A DNA stretch of 38,492 nucleotides, from NCBI GenBank assembly GCA_964596165.1, contig CAZQTW010000060.1:1-38492 (forward strand). Reading direction: 5' to 3'. Below the pieces are notes generated by a model. It was not told where the DNA came from. It made no database searches and saw nothing but the letters and a program-made list of their open reading frames with translations. This stretch comes from CAYUQT01 sp964596165. Its GTDB lineage: Bacteria > Planctomycetota > Phycisphaerae > UBA1845 > JAFGLZ01. Shown here piece after piece: positions 7,514 through 15,191 of the stretch; the stretch's first letter is position 1, and each line of letters begins with the position of its first letter. The position numbers were made by a program, and so were the translations under genes.

Positions 7514-9238
7514 GTGGCGATTCTGATCCGAGTCTTGGCGTTTCAGGCGATGACGGCGTCGTCCCTTCAGCCGGGCCTGCTCGATGCCCGGCATCTCCTC
7601 CTCCTCTTCAACAGGAACAGCCAGCCCTCGGGCGAGCTGGCTGTCTACTATGCGTCCTGCCGCGGCATACCCCAGTATCGCCTCATCGGTCTCGATCTTC
7701 CCCTGACCGAGACCCTTTCACGACACGACTATGACTCTCGCGTGGTCGAGCCCATCCGAACCTGGTTCGGCCGAGACAATGTCGGCGGTCCGGTGGCCTG
7801 CATGGTTACGTTCTACGATGTACCAATTCGCGTGGGTCCTCAAGCGGTTACTCCCGAGATGCGCATCGCCTTGGGCAAGAGCCTTGAGCAGAGGACTGCC
7901 TTGAGCCTGGAGATCCGTCGGCTCATGGCGGAAATTGCCCTTATCGTTCAGCCGACCCCCACGACCGGTTCCGTGCCCACCACGACGCAGCCGGTGGGAA
8001 AGGCAGAGAGCGTGCTGGATGAGTATCGACGTGCGATCAACGCGGCACTGCAACGAGCGTCGAATCTGATCGACCCGCAGGACGCGGCGTCGGCCAAGCG
8101 ACGACTGCTCGTCTGCATGGAACGGATGGAAGGCGTTTCGGGCATCTTGCTGCGCCTGCGGCCGACCGGGCAGGGCGACGATTTCCCGGGACAGGCGCAA
8201 CTCGACAAGCTCAAGTCGGCCATGCGGGAGGCGCAGGATCGGATCAACGCGCTGTTGCGCGCCGGAGCGGTGGCGCCGGAGCGGGAGGAAGGCCGGGCTC
8301 TCATCCGTCGCTACTCCGGCATGATCGGCCTGCTCATGCATCTCGACGAGGATATCCAACGACTCAAGGGAGCCGAGACCGGGGCCGCACTGGACAACGA
8401 ATTGGCCACGCTATGGTCTCCGCCGGCCGGCCTCTATCGCTGGCGGATCAATCCGCTGAATGTGAGAGAGCGGGCCGACTCCGGCGTTCGTGAGTCCGTC
8501 GACGCGTCGGAATGGCAGGTTCCTGCTCCGATGATCGGCCGCCTCGACGGCCCCAGCCCCCAGGTGGTTCGTCGGATGATCGACGATGCAGTATCAACCG
8601 AGAAGGTGGGGCTCAAAGGGCACATCTACATCGATGCGCGTGGCCTGCCCGCGAGCGACCGACCGGGCAGCTACGGCCTCTGCGATCAAAACTTGCGCGA
8701 ACTCGCCGGCCTGCTGAGCGTCAAGACCCGCATGCCGGTCGTTCTGGACGACCGGCCGGCCATCTTCGAGATCGGCGCGTGTCCGGACACCGCCGTGTAC
8801 TGCGGCTGGTACCGCGTGGGCCGGTATCAGCCTTCGTTTCGGTTCGTTCGGGGCGCCGTTGCCGTTCATATCGCCAGCAACGAGGCGAAAAGCCTCCGTG
8901 ATCCCCAACGGCCCTACTGGTGCAAGGAATTGCTCGCCGACGGGGCCGCCGCGACATTCGGGCCCGTCGACGAACCGTATCTCAGCGCCTTTCCGTTTCC
9001 CAAAGATTTCTTCGGCCTGCTGATGACGGGCAAGTACACCCTTGCCGAATGTTACTGGCTGACCAACCCGTACACTTCCTGGAACATGATGCTTCTGGGC
9101 GATCCGCTGTACAGACCGTTCGCCGTCAACCCGCAGCTCAAGGTGGAAGACGTCTTGCCGGCACACGTGCTGCCTCTTCAGCCGATTCCCACTTCACAGC
9201 CGGGCGGATCCGGGTCCCATCGTGCAACATCGCGGTAA
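7514..9238 (+). CDS. TIGR03790-like secreted protein
   Basis: 574-aa protein resembling the uncharacterised TIGR03790 family. Family-like features: an N-terminal '(L)LLFNRNS..SGELAVYYASCRGIP' block, a middle helical Arg/Ala-rich insertion (about residues 120-280), and a C-terminal half with GHIYIDARG, then GA.ATFGPV.EPYLSAFPFP, LAECYWL and the near-terminal GDPLYRPF. The last block resembles the end of gingipain/caspase-like (C25) folds, but I could not identify a catalytic Cys-His pair with confidence. The GTG at 7514 is preferred: AGGAA lies 7 nt upstream, it follows the kinase stop by 10 bp, and it opens a hydrophobic leader. An ATG at 7550 is the alternative. Confidence 0.8.
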   Translation: MAILIRVLAFQAMTASSLQPGLLDARHLLLLFNRNSQPSGELAVYYASCRGIPQYRLIGLDLPLTETLSRHDYDSRVVEPIRTWFGRDNVGGPVACMVTFYDVPIRVGPQAVTPEMRIALGKSLEQRTALSLEIRRLMAEIALIVQPTPTTGSVPTTTQPVGKAESVLDEYRRAINAALQRASNLIDPQDAASAKRRLLVCMERMEGVSGILLRLRPTGQGDDFPGQAQLDKLKSAMREAQDRINALLRAGAVAPEREEGRALIRRYSGMIGLLMHLDEDIQRLKGAETGAALDNELATLWSPPAGLYRWRINPLNVRERADSGVRESVDASEWQVPAPMIGRLDGPSPQVVRRMIDDAVSTEKVGLKGHIYIDARGLPASDRPGSYGLCDQNLRELAGLLSVKTRMPVVLDDRPAIFEIGACPDTAVYCGWYRVGRYQPSFRFVRGAVAVHIASNEAKSLRDPQRPYWCKELLADGAAATFGPVDEPYLSAFPFPKDFFGLLMTGKYTLAECYWLTNPYTSWNMMLLGDPLYRPFAVNPQLKVEDVLPAHVLPLQPIPTSQPGGSGSHRATSR

Positions 9239-9295
9239 GACGGTCTGCCGAATCGACACGCGAGTGCTCGCGGCCGCGAGAGACGCTCCGTCTTA
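9236..9295. terminator. Nested inverted repeat between convergent genes
   Basis: The outer arms TAAGACGG (9236-9243) and CCGTCTTA (9288-9295) are perfect. Inside lies a perfect 14-nt palindrome, CTCGCGGCCGCGAG (9267-9280). It sits exactly between the stop of the plus-strand gene (TAA at 9236-9238) and the stop of the minus-strand gene at 9310, so a bidirectional end signal is likely. There is no classical U-tract. Confidence 0.5.
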
Positions 9296-9309
9296 AGGTC
9301 GTGCCGGCA

Positions 9310-11403
9310 TTAAGGTTGCCGAGAGGGTGCCGAGGACCGAAAGGTGGTTGTCTGAGCGGCCAGAAGTCGCTTGGTCTCTTCCAGACCGCGGCCCAGATCG
9401 AGATTGCCGGGATCGACCGAGACCAGACCGTCGAACAGACGGCCGGCACGTTCAAGCGACGAGCGGTCGTTCCACCGCCGCCCGTAACGCAGCAATGCGG
9501 CCGCCGCGATGGCCGGATGCGTGGATTCCGTATGTCGAACAACCTCCTTCAAAGCCCTGTCCGCCAGATCTCGTTGGTCGGTCTCCACGAGGAAATCGAA
9601 CAGACGCAAAGCCCACGGACCGTCGACTCCTTCGTGTTCGAGCATCTGCCTGGCGTCGTTGATCGCCTTGCCCGGCTGTCCTTTCCGGACATGATAGGGG
9701 AACAGCAGTCGCATGGGAGTGCAGTGGTCCATCAGCAAGGTCGTGTTGCTCCGTTGCCCGGTTCGCCGATAGTTCTCCATGTCGATCGCCAAGTCACGTT
9801 CAAAATCCGCAATGGCCCCATCCAGGAGGTCATCTCGTCCGGACATCGTGCAGGCAACGGCGTAGGCGAATCGCAAATACGGTTGATGGTCCTGCCGGTA
9901 GCCAAACACGTTGAGGTTGCAGAACAGGCCCAGCACAACCAGAGCGATACCCAAGGGGATCAATTTGAGACGACCGGTCGGCTGTCGGGCCATGCGGACG
10001 ATCGTCACAAGCGCGAAGGCGGCGAACGGGACCATAAGGTTGACCATCGGCACCCGAAAGCGGGCATTGATGATGAACATCAGCGCCGGCAAGGCAAGCG
10101 AGCCCCACATGGCCACGATATAGGCCAGGCGGGCAGTACGCAGAGAGGGCGTCATCAACGCTATCCCCAACCCCACGAGCGCCAGCGGGGCCATCCAGCC
10201 GTAGTGAAAGTACGACAACACACGCAGAAGACCGGAGAAACGTGCGAAGTGGTAGATGTCCTTGTTGCTCGGAAACTCGTAGGCGTTGAACAACCAACAG
10301 AAACGTCGGAGGGCGTGCCGAGCGAACCAGCCCGGATTCTCTCTAATGTATTCCATGCCCAGACGAGACAGATGCGAGCTGAATTCGCCGGGTGTGGGTC
10401 TGCGACCCAGATGGCCTTCGGTGAGACGATAGGCGTTCTTGTAGTTCAGGCAGCACCGGGCCCACGGTTCGTTGGGATCCCAGGTCGTGTTCGGCAGGAA
10501 GCGGCTCTCGTCAACGAGAAGCGGGCCGTTCTTGCTGTCGGAATGCGGGTTGTTGGCCACGTGGATGTTCAGTCCGCCATAGGCCCCGATCAGTACCCAT
10601 TCGCCTCCGACGATGCGATTTCGGAGCGTCACAGGCAGGACGGCTGCACAACAGCCGATGGTCAGTGCCGTCACACGGACCAGAGCCCTCCGTCCCCGCC
10701 CCGGATACTCCGGGGTCGGGATCTCAGGGGCCCGATTCTCTCCGTTATCGGCGGGAATGTGTGACGTCGACGACGACGCATCGCCGTGTGTCTTGCGCAA
10801 CGTGACGATCAACACGATCACTGCAAGCACCGGGGCAAACGGCAGAATGTTCGGTCGAGTGATCGCACCGAGTCCAAGGACGATCCCACAGACCAGCCAC
10901 TTGCTCCACCGTCGGTCGTCCCAGGCCACAAGGAAGTACGCAAGGAGCAGATACCACGTGCATGCCGTCGCCGCGTCGAGCAACTCGGTCGAGTAATAGA
11001 CGAATGTCCAAAACACCGCTGCCCACAGACCGGCAACCACGCCCACCACCCAGCCGAACAGCCATCGGGCGATGAGCAAGGTCAGGACGGGATTGACGGA
11101 CACGACAAGGCACTGGATGAGGCGGGCGTCGATAGATTCCGGCCCGAGCAATGCATATACGCCCGCAAGGAAGTAGGGGTAGAGGGGGGCCTTATAGTAA
11201 CTTATGGGCGGGACCGTATGGTGCAGGATGGCCAAGGCAAAATCGTGGTTTCCGCGTTCGTCCAACGTGATGAACTGATAGAGCGGGTTGCCGCGAACCT
11301 GATGGAAGTAGATCAGTCGAACAAGCAGCGAGATGCCCCAAACCAGTCCGATCAGAAGGACTGTGCGCGTGCGGCTCGATGGGTCGCTGCAATTCGCCGT
11401 CAA
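9310..11403 (-). CDS. GT-C membrane glycosyltransferase (GT39/ArnT-like) with helical C-terminal tail, paralog 2
   Basis: 697-aa integral membrane protein of the PMT_2/ArnT type, which transfers a sugar from a polyprenyl-phosphate donor on the outer face of the membrane. Seen: first helix at about 14-33, then the Asp-Glu pair in ITLDERGNHD that is the expected catalytic base of GT-C enzymes, and about 10 further hydrophobic helices to about residue 485. A soluble helical tail of about 210 residues follows and looks TPR-like. It is a clear paralog of the gene at 11400-13454 (shared STELLD, KWLVCGI.LGLGA.TRPNIL, LRNR.VGGEWVLI.AYGG.N). It starts with TTG inside the upstream stop codon (TTGA overlap at 11400-11403). 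Acceptor and sugar cannot be read from the sequence. Confidence 0.88.
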   Translation of the reverse strand: MTANCSDPSSRTRTVLLIGLVWGISLLVRLIYFHQVRGNPLYQFITLDERGNHDFALAILHHTVPPISYYKAPLYPYFLAGVYALLGPESIDARLIQCLVVSVNPVLTLLIARWLFGWVVGVVAGLWAAVFWTFVYYSTELLDAATACTWYLLLAYFLVAWDDRRWSKWLVCGIVLGLGAITRPNILPFAPVLAVIVLIVTLRKTHGDASSSTSHIPADNGENRAPEIPTPEYPGRGRRALVRVTALTIGCCAAVLPVTLRNRIVGGEWVLIGAYGGLNIHVANNPHSDSKNGPLLVDESRFLPNTTWDPNEPWARCCLNYKNAYRLTEGHLGRRPTPGEFSSHLSRLGMEYIRENPGWFARHALRRFCWLFNAYEFPSNKDIYHFARFSGLLRVLSYFHYGWMAPLALVGLGIALMTPSLRTARLAYIVAMWGSLALPALMFIINARFRVPMVNLMVPFAAFALVTIVRMARQPTGRLKLIPLGIALVVLGLFCNLNVFGYRQDHQPYLRFAYAVACTMSGRDDLLDGAIADFERDLAIDMENYRRTGQRSNTTLLMDHCTPMRLLFPYHVRKGQPGKAINDARQMLEHEGVDGPWALRLFDFLVETDQRDLADRALKEVVRHTESTHPAIAAAALLRYGRRWNDRSSLERAGRLFDGLVSVDPGNLDLGRGLEETKRLLAAQTTTFRSSAPSRQP

Positions 11404-13454
11404 GGTCGGCTTGTCCCCCGGCTTGAAGCCGGTCCGGTCGAGGTCGGCGATGTCAGCAATTCGTCGATGAACTCGATCTGCTTATGGTACTCCAATTCCG
11501 TGGGGAATTCCGTGGCCAGTTGTCGATAGCACCGCCCGGCTTCGGCAAGCATCTCGCGATCGCCATACCGCCGACCGAACGCAACCATCGCCGCGCCCAG
11601 GAACGCGCGATCCCGACCACCGTAGCCGCGATTCATGACGGACAGCACCTCGCGCGCCCAATCCGGTTTGTCTGCTTTCATGAACGTTTCGAAAACGCGC
11701 CGGGCCGAGGCAGGATCGAGTTGTTTCTGCGAGACCATTTGCTGACCGTAGTACGTCGCCTTCTCGAGATGGCCCTTCGTGTCATAGTAGTCGTAGAGAC
11801 AATAGAGTCCTCGTCCGTGGCCGCCTCCTTTGACGCCCGCCGCCATGGCGTGCTCGATCTTCTCAATCGTCCGCGCCATTTCATCCTCGCGGCCCGTCGC
11901 CCCGCACGCGGCCGCGTAGATGAACAGGAGATAGGGGTGGCACAGGGGGCGGTAGTCGAACACATTCGCGTTGCTGAAGACAGCCGCCAGTGAAAGGACG
12001 GCGCCGGCGATGAACGTCTTGCGCCGTTCGACCGATCGGCGACACCACGCGACAGTCTTCACCAATCCATACGCACCGAGCGGTGCCAGCAAACAGACGA
12101 TCACCGCCCGGAACCTCGCATTGACCAGGAAGAACACTCCCGGTCCGATCAGACCGGCCAGCACGACGAAGTAGTAGACCAACGCGGCCCCGCGGTCCGT
12201 CGCGGAGGACGACCCTGTTTCCTCCAAGAGGGGTTTTCCGGCGGCGTCTGTTGCCGACGTGCCGCCCTCGCGTTCGTCCAACAATACGGCGACAAGTCCC
12301 AAGACGATCAGCGGACACAAGATTCCATAATGGAACAGGCTCAGCCCCGCCAGCAATCGCGAAAACTCACGAAACTGGTACAGGTCCTTGTTGTCGGCAA
12401 ACTCATAGGCGTTGAAGAACCAGCAGAGCCGCTTGAAGCTGTCCGTGAGAAACTTCCGTGGGTATTGGCGGACGTAGGAGCGACCGAGCGACATCATCAT
12501 GTCGTTCATCTCGCCTCGCGTGCAAGGCCGTCCGAGCTTCTGTCGCGTGTAATCGCAACCCTGGCGATACGTGAAACAGTGCATGTCGTAAGGGTCGTTG
12601 GGGTCAAACGCGCCGGATGGGACGTAGTCAGGAAGTCCGGTCAATTCCACGTTCTTGGCATCCGACTCCGGGTTGTTGGCCAGATAGAAGTTCACGCCGC
12701 CGTAGGCGGCAATCAACACCCACTCGCCGCCGACGACGCGATTGCGGAGGGCGACAGGGAAAACCGTCATTCCGCACCCCACGGCCAGAAGCAGCATTCG
12801 TCGTAAGGTCGCGGTGACCCAAGGCAAACCCGCACGGCGAGCGCGACGCCATGAAACCCAGGCTATCGTGGCCGCCAACAAGGGGGCGACCACCAGGATG
12901 TTCGGACGCGTGAGCGCTCCCAGTCCCAGCGAGATCCCACACACCAGCCATTTCCGACGGTTCTCGTCGCTCAGGCGAATCACCAAGCACGCCGTCAGAA
13001 GGTAGAAGACCCCGCCGATGCCGACGTCCAACAGTTCCGTGCTGAAGAAAACGAACGTCCAGAACACGGCTCCCAGGATCCCGGCGACGATGTCCGTGGG
13101 GCGCCCGAAGAGGCGCTCGGCGATGAGGAATGTCAACGGGGCCCATAGGCCGGCGATGAAGACCTGGATGAGCCGGGCGATGTCCGGTTTGGGGCCAAAC
13201 ACCTTGTACACGCCCACGAGGTAGTACATGTGCAGCGGGGCCTTGAGGTAGGCCTTTGGCGGATCGGTTCCGTTCAGGATCGCCAACGCGGCATGATGGT
13301 TCGTGTTCTCGTCCAGCGTCGGCCAGTCATAAAGGGGGTTGTGGCGAACCTCGTGAAAATAGACCAGCCTGACCGCCAGGGCCAGTGCATAGATGAGGAG
13401 GAACCAACGGAACGTCCGATGGCCAAGCAGCGATTCGCTACGCCTGGCTGTCAC
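11400..13454 (-). CDS. GT-C membrane glycosyltransferase (GT39/ArnT-like) with helical C-terminal tail, paralog 1
   Basis: 684-aa paralog of the downstream gene with the same architecture: N-terminal helix, catalytic-type Asp-Glu in PTLDENTNHH, a series of transmembrane helices to about residue 500, then a soluble helical tail of about 180 residues. The pair probably arose by tandem duplication and has since diverged widely. Both keep the Asp-Glu pair, so both may be active, perhaps on different sugars or acceptors (inference). It starts with GTG at 13454, inside the end of the radical SAM gene (17-nt overlap), and its stop overlaps the next start by 4 nt. This indicates one polycistronic unit reading right to left from 14871. 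Confidence 0.88.
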   Translation of the reverse strand: MTARRSESLLGHRTFRWFLLIYALALAVRLVYFHEVRHNPLYDWPTLDENTNHHAALAILNGTDPPKAYLKAPLHMYYLVGVYKVFGPKPDIARLIQVFIAGLWAPLTFLIAERLFGRPTDIVAGILGAVFWTFVFFSTELLDVGIGGVFYLLTACLVIRLSDENRRKWLVCGISLGLGALTRPNILVVAPLLAATIAWVSWRRARRAGLPWVTATLRRMLLLAVGCGMTVFPVALRNRVVGGEWVLIAAYGGVNFYLANNPESDAKNVELTGLPDYVPSGAFDPNDPYDMHCFTYRQGCDYTRQKLGRPCTRGEMNDMMMSLGRSYVRQYPRKFLTDSFKRLCWFFNAYEFADNKDLYQFREFSRLLAGLSLFHYGILCPLIVLGLVAVLLDEREGGTSATDAAGKPLLEETGSSSATDRGAALVYYFVVLAGLIGPGVFFLVNARFRAVIVCLLAPLGAYGLVKTVAWCRRSVERRKTFIAGAVLSLAAVFSNANVFDYRPLCHPYLLFIYAAACGATGREDEMARTIEKIEHAMAAGVKGGGHGRGLYCLYDYYDTKGHLEKATYYGQQMVSQKQLDPASARRVFETFMKADKPDWAREVLSVMNRGYGGRDRAFLGAAMVAFGRRYGDREMLAEAGRCYRQLATEFPTELEYHKQIEFIDELLTSPTSTGPASSRGTSRP

Positions 13455-14871
13455 GAGTCAGGAACCCCTTCGTCGCACGCTCCAGGAAGATCGGAAGATA
13501 GTAGGGCAACATGTACGGCTGCGGATAGTCGCGGACGATCCGCAGGATTCGCCGGGGATTCAGGAAGAACTGCCGGTTCGCCTTGCGCTGATAGCCGAAA
13601 AGCACCTCATCCGGCACGTCGGAGAGGTTCACCCGGGCCATGGCGAAGTTCGTGTCGCCATAGTGAATCTTGTCCAGTCGCTCCGGAAAACGTTCCTTCA
13701 CAATCTGGTAGAGACGGGTGTTCGGGAACGGAGTCACGGTGAAGAACGAAGCGGTGTGCAGACGAGAATGGGCCATCGTCTCGATCGTCATCTGCATCTC
13801 TTCTTCGGTCTCCGTCGGAAAACCGAGCATCGCGAATCCGTTGGCGAAGATCCGCTTCTTGACGCACAGCTCGACGCCCGAGAGGAACTTCGGGATGTTC
13901 AGCCGTTTGCCGGTGTACTCCTGGAGGCGGGGCGAACCGGTCTCCAGGGCGAAGCTGCACCAATACAGATTCATGCTCGCCAAGGCGCTGACCACCTCGT
14001 CGGTGAGGATGTCGGTCCGGACGGCGTTCGGAAGGGCCAGTCTCAGATGCAGATTCCGCCGGTGGACCTCGTCGGCCACCTCGATCACCCGCTCGCGATC
14101 CATATTGAATATGTCGTCCAGGAACTCCACGTCGTCAATACCGTACTTCCGAGTGAAGTATTGGATCTCGTCGACGATTCGTTCCGCGGAATGTCCCCGG
14201 AATCGCTTGCCGAAGATCTTGTGGCACCACATGCACTGATACGGACAGCCCCGGCTGCTGACCAGCGAGATGTAGTGACGACGGGCCACCGGCGGCATCG
14301 ATTGCAGACGCCAGTACTTCGTAAGGTCAAGAAGGTCGTACGCCGGCATGGGAAGCGCGTCGAGGTCCTCAATCAGAGGCATCTGGCCGGGGTTCCTGAT
14401 TACGGTTCCATCTTTCGCTCGCCAGATCAGCCCGGGAATCCCACCGAAGTCTCCGCCGTCGAAGTGGGCCTTCATGACCTCTTCCAAGGTCAGTTCGCCT
14501 TCGCCCATCACGGCCGCGTCGGCATCCACTCCCTCAAGGACTCTCTCTTCAAAGGCGGAGATGTGTGGTCCGCCCAATATGATGAGTGCGTTCGGCCTCG
14601 CCTGTCGCACCAATCGCGTCAACTCGGGAAGTTGATGCGCGGCGGTCGTCATGACGCCGAAGCCGACGATGTCTGGTTTGAACTGAATCGCCTGTTGCGC
14701 CAACTCCTGGGTGGTATAGTTTTCGACCTTCTGGTTGACCAGCTTGATCTCCAGATTGAACTTCGTCCGCAGATACGCGGCAAGGGACAAAATACCCATG
14801 GGCGGTGTGGTCAAGGGGTAGGTGGTGCTTCGGCGCGCCACATTGGCAAGAAAAAGCCGTATCCGTTTCAT
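13438..14871 (-). CDS. B12-binding-type radical SAM protein
   Basis: 477-aa enzyme of the cobalamin-binding radical SAM class. Residues about 1-140 form a Rossmann-like B12-binding domain (KPDIVGFGVMTT, ALIILGGPHIS, VMGEGE). The typical DxHxxG lower-ligand motif is not evident, so cobalamin may bind base-off without His, or not at all. The radical SAM domain has Cys209-x3-Cys213-x2-Cys216 (SRGCPYQCMWC) for the 4Fe-4S cluster, followed by VEFLDDIF and FALETGSPR blocks. The ATG at 14871 has a GGGGAGG tract 6 nt upstream and is preferred over ATGs at 14877 and 14895. It leads the operon with the two glycosyltransferases. The family modifies lipids, peptides or cofactors; the substrate here is unknown, and a lipid or glycan is suggested only by its neighbours. 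Confidence 0.9.
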   Translation of the reverse strand: MKRIRLFLANVARRSTTYPLTTPPMGILSLAAYLRTKFNLEIKLVNQKVENYTTQELAQQAIQFKPDIVGFGVMTTAAHQLPELTRLVRQARPNALIILGGPHISAFEERVLEGVDADAAVMGEGELTLEEVMKAHFDGGDFGGIPGLIWRAKDGTVIRNPGQMPLIEDLDALPMPAYDLLDLTKYWRLQSMPPVARRHYISLVSSRGCPYQCMWCHKIFGKRFRGHSAERIVDEIQYFTRKYGIDDVEFLDDIFNMDRERVIEVADEVHRRNLHLRLALPNAVRTDILTDEVVSALASMNLYWCSFALETGSPRLQEYTGKRLNIPKFLSGVELCVKKRIFANGFAMLGFPTETEEEMQMTIETMAHSRLHTASFFTVTPFPNTRLYQIVKERFPERLDKIHYGDTNFAMARVNLSDVPDEVLFGYQRKANRQFFLNPRRILRIVRDYPQPYMLPYYLPIFLERATKGFLTRDSQA

Positions 14872-15191
14872 ACCCATCCTCCCCCCAGACGCCATGAATG
14901 GACGAAATCGGCGGACAAATGCGTGGCGGTATGTCTCAGACTCTCAGACCGATCCACTTGTTTACCATAATCGGCTCGGCCCACGGGGAGTTATCACATG
15001 ACTTTAGATTCCCGTCAGATCCGTGTCAAGGTGCCGGCTCGGCACGAACTTGATGCCCCCCTGGCCTGAAGCTATGCTGTCAGCAGGTGCTGGATTATCG
15101 GGCGGGCTTCGGGTGTCAGGTGCTCTGCAGTCAAACCGCCTCCTGTCGCTCTGGTACTCTATCCCACAATCGTAAAGCACGGAGTCTGATG
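14872..15191. other. Divergent intergenic region
   Basis: 320 bp separating the radical SAM operon (minus) from the ceramidase fusion (plus). It must hold promoters for both. I see one plausible plus-strand promoter (15050-15078) and no convincing gene. Confidence 0.5.
15050..15078 (+). promoter_or_regulatory. Putative sigma70 promoter for the ceramidase fusion
   Basis: TTGATG (15050-15055) and TATGCT (15073-15078) are separated by exactly 17 nt. Each matches the consensus in 4 of 6 positions. It would give a leader of about 105 nt before the start at 15192. Confidence 0.3.

Noticed and set aside
8920..10764. Long plus-strand open frame (614 codons) opposite the glycosyltransferase gene
   Set aside because: It is antisense to a clear GT-C protein, has Arg/His/Gln-rich low-complexity sequence, no ribosome site and no family motif; long shadow frames are common at this GC content.
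13393..14970. Plus-strand open frame (525 codons) opposite the radical SAM gene
   Set aside because: Antisense to a well-supported radical SAM protein; the composition is typical of a shadow frame.
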